From an uncultured Acetatifactor sp. (GTDB lineage: Bacteria; Bacillota; Clostridia; Lachnospirales; Lachnospiraceae), in contig CAKRRS010000008.1 in the NCBI GenBank assembly GCA_934394665.1, positions 1 through 59,458 of the forward strand: a DNA stretch of 59,458 nt. The letters are read 5' to 3'. The notes under the pieces were generated by a model that was given only the letters and a program-made list of their open reading frames with translations, had not been told where the DNA came from and searched no databases. Position 1 is the first letter of the stretch. Each line of letters starts with the position of its first letter. Both the position numbers and the translations under genes were made by a program. Below, in pieces: positions 39,441 through 48,297 of this stretch.

Positions 39441-39451
39441 ATGGTAATTAT

Positions 39452-39925
39452 ATGGAACAGGTTAAGTTAAGTACAGGATATAAAAGTATTGCAATCAGAG
39501 ATGAGGACGACGATCAGGTGGTAACTGCCCTGCGGATCAACGTATCAGATGCACAGAGCGCGGATAAATTTGCTCATATCATTGACCAGCTCAACAGCAT
39601 CTCCGAAAGATGCGATGCAGAGATGAAGAAATGGAAGAATGACCATGAGGCACAGGAAATGCTCACGGGAGATACCGGAAATGATATCAGGATCGCATTG
39701 GACATCAATAATATCCGAGTGAAGTATCTGAAGGAGATCATCGCAGCACTGGATGAGCTCTTCGGAGAGGGGACCATCAGAAATATCTATGGGGATATCG
39801 TTCCGGACGAAACAGCGCTGTTTGAGTTCGTAGAGCAGGTGATCCCGGTGATGAACAATCTGTTCGGACGCAGATTTGAGCAGATGAAGCAGAAATACAA
39901 TACGCAGAGAAGGGGCGGTAAATAA
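39452..39925 (+). CDS. Tail assembly chaperone (gpG-like, DUF6673 type)
   Basis: This 157-residue acidic protein (DDQVVTALRINVSDAQSADK ... LDELFGEGTIRNIYGD) matches DUF6673 chaperones found between the tube and tape measure genes in Firmicutes phages. It overlaps the next gene by one base. In many phages the two are linked by a programmed frameshift; here an ordinary stop/start (TAATG) is seen. Confidence 0.75.
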   Translation: MEQVKLSTGYKSIAIRDEDDDQVVTALRINVSDAQSADKFAHIIDQLNSISERCDAEMKKWKNDHEAQEMLTGDTGNDIRIALDINNIRVKYLKEIIAALDELFGEGTIRNIYGDIVPDETALFEFVEQVIPVMNNLFGRRFEQMKQKYNTQRRGGK

Positions 39926-40569
39926 TGACGAACGTCATGCTGGATCCGCTTCCAACAGAATGGCTGGAACCCGGAACAAATAAGGTCTACCGGGTGAATT
40001 GCGATTATCGCATCGGTATACAGATTGCACTGGTGCAGGATGATAAAGATCTTGCGCAGTATGAAAAGGCAGGTATCATCCTGAGCCTCATGTTTGATGA
40101 TGAGACGGAAGAGAGACCGGTACCGCAGGGGAAAAGTGCAGAGGAATGTATCCGGTGGCTTATGAACGGCTGGTACCATGACGGCATAGGAAGCAGCGAA
40201 GAGAAGAGGACACTGATTGATTATGATATCGATCAGTGGCGCATATACGCAGACTTTCGCAGCATCTATGGGATTGACCTTGCCACAGAGGACATGCACT
40301 GGTGGAAGTTCTGCGGTCTGCTGTGGAATATGCCCCACAAACAGTCTTCTTTTCTTCAGGCTATAGAGATACGCCGGAAAAGGGAAGAGGAAGCAAAGTC
40401 GGATGCGGAAAAGAAGGCAATCCAGGAGGCACAGAAGATATATGCACTGGAACAGCCTGGACAGGAGTACACCGAAGAAGAAGCTGCGAAAATCGACGAA
40501 TACGATGCCATGATGGCGCGGATGAAGAAAAAATCGGAAGAGGAAGCACTGAAAGTGTTTAGAAAGTGA
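39925..40569 (+). CDS. Tail assembly chaperone (Phage Gp15-like)
   Basis: This 214-residue protein matches the Gp15 family: N-terminal PLPTEWLEPGTNKVYRVNCD, central WWKFCGLLWNMPHKQSSFLQ and a Glu/Lys-rich coiled C-terminus. It pairs with the preceding chaperone to assemble the tail around the tape measure protein. Confidence 0.8.
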   Translation: MTNVMLDPLPTEWLEPGTNKVYRVNCDYRIGIQIALVQDDKDLAQYEKAGIILSLMFDDETEERPVPQGKSAEECIRWLMNGWYHDGIGSSEEKRTLIDYDIDQWRIYADFRSIYGIDLATEDMHWWKFCGLLWNMPHKQSSFLQAIEIRRKREEEAKSDAEKKAIQEAQKIYALEQPGQEYTEEEAAKIDEYDAMMARMKKKSEEEALKVFRK

Positions 40570-40579
40570 GGCTGCATAG

Positions 40580-43447
40580 ATGGCTGGCGGATATGATGGT
40601 GAGATCAGGATCAAAACGAAAATTGAAAATGCGGATATACAGCCGAAGATAGCACAACTTACAGAATCATTAGAAAAGTCATCTTCCAAGGTGGACAAAC
40701 TTCAGGCTAAATTTGATTCTTTTACAGAAAAAATCAAATCTGGAAAAGATAAAACTATAGAATTAGAAAATAAGTTAGAAAAGCTGACAAACATTAGGAT
40801 TCCAACAGAAGAATTTAAGAAGCTTGAAAATCAGTTGGAACAAGCATTACAAAAAATGTCATCTGCTAATGATGAACTAAATCAGATGAGAGATTTAGGA
40901 TTCAGTGACGAAAATTTGCAGTCATATATAAAGAATCTGAATGATGCTGAGAAAAGCGTATCTGATCTAGTGCAAGCAAAGATGCAATTAGAATTATCCA
41001 ATAATGCGTATGTTGATCAGACAAACACAGAAGAATATCAGAAAATATCTGATAAGCTAACTGAACAGAAGCAAAAAGTAAATGAATTAGTAGAGGCTCA
41101 GAGCAAAGTTAAAGAAGAAATAGATGCAGAAGTAGCTGAACAGAATCGCTTAAACGCTATTTTTAACAGCGCAACAATAACTAATCAGAAATTAGTTAAT
41201 CTGCTTAAGGAAGAAAAAGATACAGAAGCTCAGATCGCCGATATGAAAAAAGCAGGATTAACTGCTGGATATGATAAATATGATGAGGCAGAAAAACATC
41301 TTGCAGAAGTTAAAAATCAAATACGGGAAATAAATTCTGAGCAAAAGAAGGTCGGAGCAGGAGCAAAGCAGATTGAAAAGGTAGGAAAATCTGCCAAGAA
41401 ATCAGCAGGACTTATGTCCACATTGGTCAACCGATTAAAGGGCATTACACTGTCTCTGCTTATCTTTAACTGGATCACGAAAGCCTTTAATGCAATGGTA
41501 GGATCCTTTAAGACCGGAATCCAGAACATGGCCAAGTACTCCGGCAGCTTTAATGAGCGGATGTCCTCTCTGAAAAGCTCCATTGCCACCCTGAACAATG
41601 CACTGGGGACACTGGCAGCTCCTATTGTATCTATGGTAACACCGGCACTGTCAAGGCTGTGTGACTGGCTGACGAATGCCATCAATGCCATGAATCAGTT
41701 TATAGTCCTGCTCAGTGGGCAGAGCACATGGACAAAGGCAACCAAACAGCAGGTTGATTACGCCAAATCATTGGAAAAAACCTCTGGCGTTGCCAAAAAG
41801 GCAGCAGGAACACTGGCAGCCTTTGATGACCTGAATGTTCTGCAAAAAAATGATTCCGGAGGTGGTGGCAGCGATGTCTCCGGCATGTATGAAGAGGTAC
41901 AGGTCAGTGACAAGATGGCATCCAAACTGGAAAAGGTTCGCAATCTTGCCAACCAGATCAAAGAGGAGTTCGGTGTAGGTTGGAAGAATGCATTTGAACA
42001 TCTAGGAATCGAAGACCAGATGCAGAACATCCACGACAACCTGGTATCCATCAAGGGAAGTTTTATAGAAATCTTCAGTTCAGAATCTGTGAAAGAAGCT
42101 GCCGGAAATTTTGTACTTACCTTTGCAAACAGCATTGGAACCATAGCAGCATCACTTGTCAGCATCGGTGCTACAATTGCACAGAATCTCACAGGTGGTA
42201 TTAAAAAGTACCTGGATGAGAATAAAGACGATATCAAAGATCACCTGACACAGATGTTTGATGTTGGTGCGGATCTTATGCTTTTGGCGGCATCTGCGGC
42301 AGCAGCATTTGCTCTGATCTTCTCTGTACTTGGAAGTGATTCCGGCCAGCAGGTTACTGCAAATCTGATTCAGATGTTTGCAGATACATTTATGTCAATA
42401 TCGTCCATTGCAATGCAGTTTGCGGATGATATTTCACATTTATTGCTGGATCCGTTTATCAATAATCAGGATAGCATTGCAACAGCGGTGCAGGGAATCC
42501 TTGATGTGCTTGCGATATTCTCCGGGACCGTGTCTGATATCGTCAGTCAGGTAGGAGATGGATTCACCGGGCTTTACAGCAATTATATTTCACCGTTTAT
42601 AGATAGCGTTATCACTGGAATTACAGATCTGATAGCTGCTTTTTTGGAGTTTTGGAACAATAATATGCAGCCGATTCTCATGGAATGGGCGGAAATGTTT
42701 GATGATACTTACCAGAGCCACCTGAAGCCGATGATTGATGCGTTCATGGAACTGTTGGGAACGCTGATAGAGTACATACAACTGTTCTGGGAGAATTATT
42801 TAAAAGCACCATTGGAATGGATCATTGCAAATGTATTGCCACGTCTTATGCCAATTTTGGATATGCTTGGAAAACAGGTAAAGATGGCGGCAGATGTTAT
42901 AGCAGATATCATTACAGCGTTGCTTAAGGTCATCAAAGATGTATTTGCAATTCTGGGAGATCTGATCCGCGGCGACTGGAAGAAAATGTGGACGGATGCC
43001 AAACAGATATTTAAGGACATTGCGAATGGAATCATGGCAATTGTTGAAACGTTTGCAAATGGAGTTATAGATGCTATTAACGGTATGATCAGGTCTCTAA
43101 ATAGCATTAGTGTAAGTATTCCTGATTGGGTTCCGGGGTTAGGTGGTAAATCATTTAGTATAAATCTGTCAGAAGTAGGTAAGGTGAATCTTCCAAGACT
43201 GGCAGGCGGCGGTATTACAACAGGAGCTACACTGGCTGAGATCGGAGAAGCCGGCAGAGAGGCGGTGCTGCCGCTGGAGCGTAATACCGGTTGGATGACA
43301 GATCTCGCAGATGCGATTGCCGAGAGGATGCCTGGATCAGACACACCAATTAACCTTACATTAAGCATGGATGGTGATGATTTCGCAAGAATAGTTATAC
43401 CGCACCTGCAGAATGAAGAGGTACGTCTGGGAATAGCGGAAGGATAG
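40580..43447 (+). CDS. Tape measure protein
   Basis: This 955-residue protein sets tail length. The N-terminal 260 residues are coiled coil (KIAQLTESLEKSSSKVDKLQ) and AT-rich compared with the rest. The middle holds several hydrophobic helices (about 275-300, 500-540 and 570-590) expected for membrane passage. The C-terminus carries the family string AEIGEAGREAVLPLERNTGW. The size fits a siphovirus tail of roughly 140 nm by the usual 1.5 angstrom per residue rule. Confidence 0.88.
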   Translation: MAGGYDGEIRIKTKIENADIQPKIAQLTESLEKSSSKVDKLQAKFDSFTEKIKSGKDKTIELENKLEKLTNIRIPTEEFKKLENQLEQALQKMSSANDELNQMRDLGFSDENLQSYIKNLNDAEKSVSDLVQAKMQLELSNNAYVDQTNTEEYQKISDKLTEQKQKVNELVEAQSKVKEEIDAEVAEQNRLNAIFNSATITNQKLVNLLKEEKDTEAQIADMKKAGLTAGYDKYDEAEKHLAEVKNQIREINSEQKKVGAGAKQIEKVGKSAKKSAGLMSTLVNRLKGITLSLLIFNWITKAFNAMVGSFKTGIQNMAKYSGSFNERMSSLKSSIATLNNALGTLAAPIVSMVTPALSRLCDWLTNAINAMNQFIVLLSGQSTWTKATKQQVDYAKSLEKTSGVAKKAAGTLAAFDDLNVLQKNDSGGGGSDVSGMYEEVQVSDKMASKLEKVRNLANQIKEEFGVGWKNAFEHLGIEDQMQNIHDNLVSIKGSFIEIFSSESVKEAAGNFVLTFANSIGTIAASLVSIGATIAQNLTGGIKKYLDENKDDIKDHLTQMFDVGADLMLLAASAAAAFALIFSVLGSDSGQQVTANLIQMFADTFMSISSIAMQFADDISHLLLDPFINNQDSIATAVQGILDVLAIFSGTVSDIVSQVGDGFTGLYSNYISPFIDSVITGITDLIAAFLEFWNNNMQPILMEWAEMFDDTYQSHLKPMIDAFMELLGTLIEYIQLFWENYLKAPLEWIIANVLPRLMPILDMLGKQVKMAADVIADIITALLKVIKDVFAILGDLIRGDWKKMWTDAKQIFKDIANGIMAIVETFANGVIDAINGMIRSLNSISVSIPDWVPGLGGKSFSINLSEVGKVNLPRLAGGGITTGATLAEIGEAGREAVLPLERNTGWMTDLADAIAERMPGSDTPINLTLSMDGDDFARIVIPHLQNEEVRLGIAEG

Positions 43448-43460
43448 GAAGGGATGAAGT

Positions 43461-43856
43461 ATGGAACGGAAATATACACAGGGTCTGATCATAGACGGAA
43501 TTACATATAACATCCCTATGATATCCATAAAAAGGACACTGGACTTTTTAGAGAAGTATGCGAACAGGTCAGAAGATGGTGACATGCAGATCGAGACTAT
43601 TGGATTGTACAAGAACTACACCATATCCATAGGTACCATAGAAGACGCAGAGACGTATGATGCATTGATCGAGCATATTACAGATTGCGAAAACAGATAC
43701 CACCATGTGGTTCTGCCGGATGCTAGCAAACAGTTTGACTTTTACGGATATTTTTCCAGCATCAAGGATGAGGTGGAAATGGTATTGGAGACCGGCGCAC
43801 AATACAAGGGACTATCATGGCGTATGACGTCGAAGAAACCTTATAAGACACCGTAG
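43461..43856 (+). CDS. Tail protein (131 aa), distal-tail region
   Basis: This small beta-rich protein (GLIIDGITYNIPMISIKRTL ... GLSWRMTSKKPYKTP) lies between the tape measure and hub genes, where distal tail or baseplate components are encoded. GGAAGGGATGAAGT precedes the ATG. Assigned by order. Confidence 0.6.
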   Translation: MERKYTQGLIIDGITYNIPMISIKRTLDFLEKYANRSEDGDMQIETIGLYKNYTISIGTIEDAETYDALIEHITDCENRYHHVVLPDASKQFDFYGYFSSIKDEVEMVLETGAQYKGLSWRMTSKKPYKTP

Positions 43857-43864
43857 GGGGAGAT

Positions 43865-45589
43865 ATGAGGACATATTGCAAAGCAGAAATGAAGTTCATA
43901 GATGTGACTGCGCTAGACGATGCCTCACCTTCCACGGATGATAATCAGAGCTTTGGCAAGCTGGAGCTGTTTGAAGCAGAGCACTGGCAGGAAGAATACG
44001 GCACCACAGAGCTGAATCAGTTCGTATTATCCGGAGAGAAATCTATCCTGCCGGATGCACCGGAAGATATCGCATTTTGGTCAGATGAACAGTCAAAAGA
44101 GGATTGCACATTTGAAAGCAATCCCAAGGTGACAGTCCGGTTTACCGAGCAGCATGCATCTGCAGCCGTTACGCTGTATTTTGAAGATGAGTATCCGGCG
44201 GAGCTGAAGATTACATGGTATACAGTGACCGGCATTAAGTTGATCAGCAAGACCTTTTATCCGGATGCGCTGGTGTATGTTTGTGACAATCCTGTGCAAA
44301 ATTACGGAAGGATTGAGTTAGAGTTTGTGCGGACCTCATACCCTAAGAGGTACATCAAGCTGCAATATATCCTATACGGAAAATACATTGTATGGGATAA
44401 GGACATGATCCAGTCCGGCAAAGTGCAGGAAGATATAGACGTAACATCTGCGACCATACCTATCAACACGGCCAACATATCCATTGTAGATGTGCAGAAT
44501 GATTTTGATATCGGAAATGAAAATGGAGCATGGAAGTTTGTACAGAAGACGCAGGAGGTAACACTTTCGGAGTACCGCAATGGGGATATGATACCGATCG
44601 GTGCCTTTTATGTGGATGACTTTTCTTTTTCCAAGAATATTGCATCATTCAAACTCATTGATGGTGTAGGTCTGATGGATAAGTACACCTTTTATGGTGG
44701 CCAGATTTATGAGAATGAGACAGCCGGAGAGATACTGCAGGCAATATTCGCGGCAGCAGGCATCACAAAATACAGCATAGATGATGAAGTGGCAGAGATA
44801 CGTCTGTCCGGTTATCTTGGCATACAGACCTGCCGTAAGGCATTGCAGAGAGTATGCTTTGCCTGCGGAGCGGTGGCGGATGACAGCCGGAGCGACACGA
44901 TAAAGGTGTACAAGCCGGATCGATATGTTTCTTCTACTGTCGGTCTTAATCGGAAGTTCAACGGCAATTCTAAGGTTGCGCTGGATAAATATGTGTCCGG
45001 CGTATCTATAGAGTGTAAAAATTACACACTGGAAGATCAGACAAGTGATATTTACAAAGGATCCTTGCAGGCAGGTGACACCAGGATTACTTTTTCCGGA
45101 CCATATCTGCCTGATTCGGTAACGGCCACAGCAGGAACCATTAAGGCGGTCAAGACAAATTATATGATTATACATATGGATGCCGCCGGAGAGTGTGTGA
45201 TCACCGGTAAAAAGTATGCGAACACAGCGTTTACTTATCAAAAGAATGTGACGTTGCTGGAAGCCGGTGAGACCGAAAGCCTGAAAAGTTTTTCGGATTG
45301 CACGATTTTTAATACAGAGCTGTTACCGAATGTGGCTGATAACCTGCTGAGTTATTATGCACTGCGGCAAAAAGTTGATATGAAGTATCTGGAGAACCAG
45401 GAGCAGGTAGGTAACTGGATTAACATTGAATCAATCGGCGGGAAAGTATCTACCACATTGATTGAAAGCCAGAGCATTGATCTGTCCGGAGGATACATTG
45501 CGACAGCCAAATGCCGCGGATATAGTACGGTGGTGACAGATCCGGCATATACCGGAGAGATTTACATGGGAGAAAGGGGACTGATCTGA
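43865..45589 (+). CDS. Tail hub/baseplate protein (574 aa)
   Basis: Large tail protein following Dit-like genes. The central part (EVTLSEYRNGDMIPIGAFYV, then DGVGLMDKYTF and TAGEILQAIFAAAGI) has the pattern of gp44/Tal-like hub proteins that close the tail tube. The C-terminus is beta-rich. GGGGGAGATATG forms the start. It would contact the receptor-binding parts encoded next. Confidence 0.7.
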   Translation: MRTYCKAEMKFIDVTALDDASPSTDDNQSFGKLELFEAEHWQEEYGTTELNQFVLSGEKSILPDAPEDIAFWSDEQSKEDCTFESNPKVTVRFTEQHASAAVTLYFEDEYPAELKITWYTVTGIKLISKTFYPDALVYVCDNPVQNYGRIELEFVRTSYPKRYIKLQYILYGKYIVWDKDMIQSGKVQEDIDVTSATIPINTANISIVDVQNDFDIGNENGAWKFVQKTQEVTLSEYRNGDMIPIGAFYVDDFSFSKNIASFKLIDGVGLMDKYTFYGGQIYENETAGEILQAIFAAAGITKYSIDDEVAEIRLSGYLGIQTCRKALQRVCFACGAVADDSRSDTIKVYKPDRYVSSTVGLNRKFNGNSKVALDKYVSGVSIECKNYTLEDQTSDIYKGSLQAGDTRITFSGPYLPDSVTATAGTIKAVKTNYMIIHMDAAGECVITGKKYANTAFTYQKNVTLLEAGETESLKSFSDCTIFNTELLPNVADNLLSYYALRQKVDMKYLENQEQVGNWINIESIGGKVSTTLIESQSIDLSGGYIATAKCRGYSTVVTDPAYTGEIYMGERGLI

Positions 45590-46149
45590 TGGATCTGAGA
45601 CCAATAAATCCATATTATCACAAGAAAAAACAGATAAGAAAAGCAAGGGCAAGGGCATCAAATAATTCTGAGACATACAGTTATCCGTATGAGTGGATTT
45701 CGCCGGTAATGGATAGAACGCAGGATGATGTAGATCTGGCAGCGCGCTTAATGTCTGCCGGTTGGGAAAATTTAACGACGGAAGAGCAGGAGGAGTATCT
45801 GAAAGGATTGAAAGGGTGTCTGAATACCTCCGATCTGTACCGCATTGAAAATGATATACAGATCCTGCTGGATGTCCTGGAATTGGAAGGAAAAAGCTGT
45901 GTAGGAGCAGTACCAAGTCCACCGAAGGAAAGTTATTTTGCAAACCTAAAGGCAAACGTGGCAGCAATAAGAGCAGCGTATTGCGTCCACGCAGATACGC
46001 CACAGGTGCCAGATCTGCCTTATAACACATGGCAAGTATACAATGATATCGAAAAAATATTGAATGATGTCTACGAAGTAGTAAGCTCACAGTTTAGTTA
46101 TTACACCGGTGAAATATATGCTGGGGATACTATTGGATTACTTTTATAG
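45589..46149 (+). CDS. Tail-associated protein (186 aa)
   Basis: The ATG overlaps the hub stop (TGATGG). The product contains ISPVMDRTQDDVDLAARLMS, then LTTEEQEEYLKGLKGCLNTS, a recurrent pattern in Firmicutes phage tail modules. Its function is unknown. It is in the usual place for baseplate or fibre-attachment proteins. Confidence 0.6.
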   Translation: MDLRPINPYYHKKKQIRKARARASNNSETYSYPYEWISPVMDRTQDDVDLAARLMSAGWENLTTEEQEEYLKGLKGCLNTSDLYRIENDIQILLDVLELEGKSCVGAVPSPPKESYFANLKANVAAIRAAYCVHADTPQVPDLPYNTWQVYNDIEKILNDVYEVVSSQFSYYTGEIYAGDTIGLLL

Positions 46150-46161
46150 GGAGGAAGCACT

Positions 46162-46446
46162 ATGTCGGAAATTACAAGTTGGGTAAAGAAAATCTGGAAG
46201 AACAGAATCACAGAGTTCCCTACACGGAGAACACTGACTAAAGAAGATGGGAATATGGAGATTGTTACTGTTGCCAGAAATGAAGGCACGGTGTCAGAAG
46301 AGGGAGATGCCTTTGATGCGGACACTATGAACAATCTTGAAGAAAGAATTGATGCAGGTTTTAGCAAACTTAACAGTGCGCTGATTGTGGAATCATTTGA
46401 TAAAAACACAGGAGTGCTGAACACTAAGTCGTTAAGCGAGGTGTAG
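46162..46446 (+). CDS. Small tail-module protein (94 aa)
   Basis: GGGAGGAAGCAC precedes the ATG. The product (MSEITSWVKKIWKNRITEFP ... DADTMNNLEERIDAGF) resembles short fibre-connector or N-terminal attachment pieces found before receptor-binding genes. No confident family. Confidence 0.55.
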   Translation: MSEITSWVKKIWKNRITEFPTRRTLTKEDGNMEIVTVARNEGTVSEEGDAFDADTMNNLEERIDAGFSKLNSALIVESFDKNTGVLNTKSLSEV

Positions 46447-46449
46447 ACT

Positions 46450-47385
46450 ATGAACTACGGAAATGCTGTCGTTAAAAAAATGAATTTCAACGGACAAAAA
46501 GTGAAGAAATGGTATCACAACGGAGTGAAAGTATTCTCTTCTGGGAATATTGTTACCTATAATGTGGATACTGAAAATTTCTACCAAGAAGAAGTTGACA
46601 GCGAAACTACTGTGTTGTCTCCTAAGACATTTACGCCTACTAAGAGTGGGTGGACTTTTGCTGGTTGGAGAGAAGATACGACTGCATCTAGTAGTGTGTT
46701 ATCTTCTAAAGTTATGGGAGACGAACCTATTACACTGTATGCTGTATTTAAACGGACACTTACAGCTACGTTTAGTGGAAATGGAGCCAATAGTGGATCA
46801 GTAGCAAGTATTAGCGGCACGCAGTATTACAATAATGGAAATTATAATAGTCCAGCCATTACTCTTCCGGCAAATGGATTTTCAAAAACAAATTATATTT
46901 TTAGCAAATGGGATAAAGGCACACCTGGAGCAAAAATTACTTTAACAGAAAGTGTCACCATTACCGCTCAATGGTCAGAAAAACCTTGGACAGAATTTAC
47001 TATAGGACAATTAGGCTCAGGCTGGGGCGATAGTACCCATGTTAATAATTATTTTAAACCTTGTAAAATTTGCTATAATGCCATAAATTTTGATAATGTT
47101 AATCAAATCAGAATTGTTGGAGCCGGATATGGCTGGGTTAGTCCCGAATTAGATATATATTACAGTAATACTATTGGTAATTGGGACAGTAGTGGAAGAT
47201 GGCCTATTTGGAAAGGCAGATTCCCTTCGTATGGATCTTCAAAACCTAATTTCACTACAAAAATTTTCGATGTTAGTGCTATAAAAGGAGTTAGGTATGT
47301 CACAATCAATATACCTGACGAGGATGCAAATAAAGACGCCATTACAAAATATGCCATCGAACTCAGAAGTTTTGCCTATAGATAA
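46450..47385 (+). CDS. Tail-tip protein with InlB-type repeats
   Basis: This is a 311-residue protein. Residues about 30-185 hold two Listeria-Bacteroides (InlB B-type) repeats, recognised by GWTFAGWREDT and YIFSKWDKGTPG, each ending in AVF or AQWS. The last 110 residues are a separate beta-rich domain with WG/GW strings. It is AT-rich and at the end of the tail module, so it is a candidate receptor-binding adhesin. The ATG follows the previous stop by three bases. Confidence 0.7.
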   Translation: MNYGNAVVKKMNFNGQKVKKWYHNGVKVFSSGNIVTYNVDTENFYQEEVDSETTVLSPKTFTPTKSGWTFAGWREDTTASSSVLSSKVMGDEPITLYAVFKRTLTATFSGNGANSGSVASISGTQYYNNGNYNSPAITLPANGFSKTNYIFSKWDKGTPGAKITLTESVTITAQWSEKPWTEFTIGQLGSGWGDSTHVNNYFKPCKICYNAINFDNVNQIRIVGAGYGWVSPELDIYYSNTIGNWDSSGRWPIWKGRFPSYGSSKPNFTTKIFDVSAIKGVRYVTINIPDEDANKDAITKYAIELRSFAYR

Positions 47386-47657
47386 TGAGTTCACATGATT
47401 GATGCAAAGAATAAAAAACTATTTATTAAAAATGTAGTCAAAAAAGCCTGCAAATAAAAAGTCAAGGCTAAATTGAATGAACTTTGAAAATTTTATACAG
47501 GTTGAAAAATAGGTATAATTATTTTTATTTTGTTTGGTGTTTAACTTGCTAATTTAGCGATGGAAGCCGGCCGGAATAATGGTACAAAAAATGTGAGAAT
47601 GTATATTACAATAATTGTAAGGAAAGCAACAAGAACACTCCTGAAGGCGGTGAAAGA
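47386..47657 (+). other. AT-rich spacer before the lysis module
   Basis: The 272 bases after the tail-tip gene hold a 20-codon ORF near 47395 without a ribosome site, and the promoter at 47581-47612. No terminator hairpin was seen. Confidence 0.5.
47581..47612 (+). promoter_or_regulatory. Phage-specific promoter, copy 3
   Basis: GGTACAAAA (47581-47589), 17 bases and TACAAT (47607-47612). Same element as at 28581 and 35289. It would drive the XhlA-like, holin and endolysin genes. Confidence 0.65.
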
Positions 47658-47993
47658 ATGAATGAGGTAGAAATCGAGCACAGAATCACAGAGCTGGAGC
47701 AGCGATCAAGGTCAAACACACACAGAATCGATAAACTGGAACCAATCGTAGATGAGATACATACAATGTCCAACACGATGGTGCAGTTGGTACAAGAAGT
47801 GAAACATACCAACGATGCAGTCGGTGGCTTGGATCAGAAGGTAGACAGACTGGACAGCCGTGTAGATGACATGGAACGTGCTCCGGGACAGGAGTGGAGT
47901 AGCGCCAAAAAGACGATTTTCAATACCATACTTGGAGCCGTGGTTGGTTTCCTGATTGCCGGTCTTATGTGGGCGGCAGTACATGCATTTTAA
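47658..47993 (+). CDS. XhlA-like hemolysin/lysis accessory protein
   Basis: This 111-residue protein has a long N-terminal coiled coil (HRITELEQRSRSNTHRIDKL) and one C-terminal membrane segment (ILGAVVGFLIAGLMWAAVHA), the XhlA arrangement. It is encoded directly before the holin and probably helps membrane permeabilisation at lysis. GGCGGTGAAAGA precedes the ATG. Confidence 0.7.
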   Translation: MNEVEIEHRITELEQRSRSNTHRIDKLEPIVDEIHTMSNTMVQLVQEVKHTNDAVGGLDQKVDRLDSRVDDMERAPGQEWSSAKKTIFNTILGAVVGFLIAGLMWAAVHAF

Positions 47994-48016
47994 ATTAAGA
48001 AAGAGAGGTACATATT

Positions 48017-48295
48017 ATGGATTTATCGTTTTTACTGCAACTTATTAACCCGATTATCTTAGGTATTTGTCTTGTGGTGGGATACGGCCTTAAGACAGCC
48101 TTCGACAAATTTCCGAACAAGTACATTCCGTTGGCATCTCTGTGCCTTGGAACCATCATTACAATCATCATCCATTTATCTTCCGGAATCAATGCTGAGA
48201 TTGTGCTGGGCGGTATGATCTCCGGTTTGGCGGCCACGGGCATGTATGAGCTGCTGCGGAACTTGCTGAATTTTGACGGAAAGAAGGGAAAATGA
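48017..48295 (+). CDS. Holin (Phage_holin_5_2-like)
   Basis: This 92-residue membrane protein has three hydrophobic segments (IILGICLVVGYGL, IPLASLCLGTIITIIIHLSS, IVLGGMISGLAATGMYELL). It would form pores that let the endolysin reach the wall. AAAGAGAGG precedes the ATG. Its stop overlaps the endolysin start region (AATGATTATG). Confidence 0.8.
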   Translation: MDLSFLLQLINPIILGICLVVGYGLKTAFDKFPNKYIPLASLCLGTIITIIIHLSSGINAEIVLGGMISGLAATGMYELLRNLLNFDGKKGK

Positions 48296-48297
48296 TT

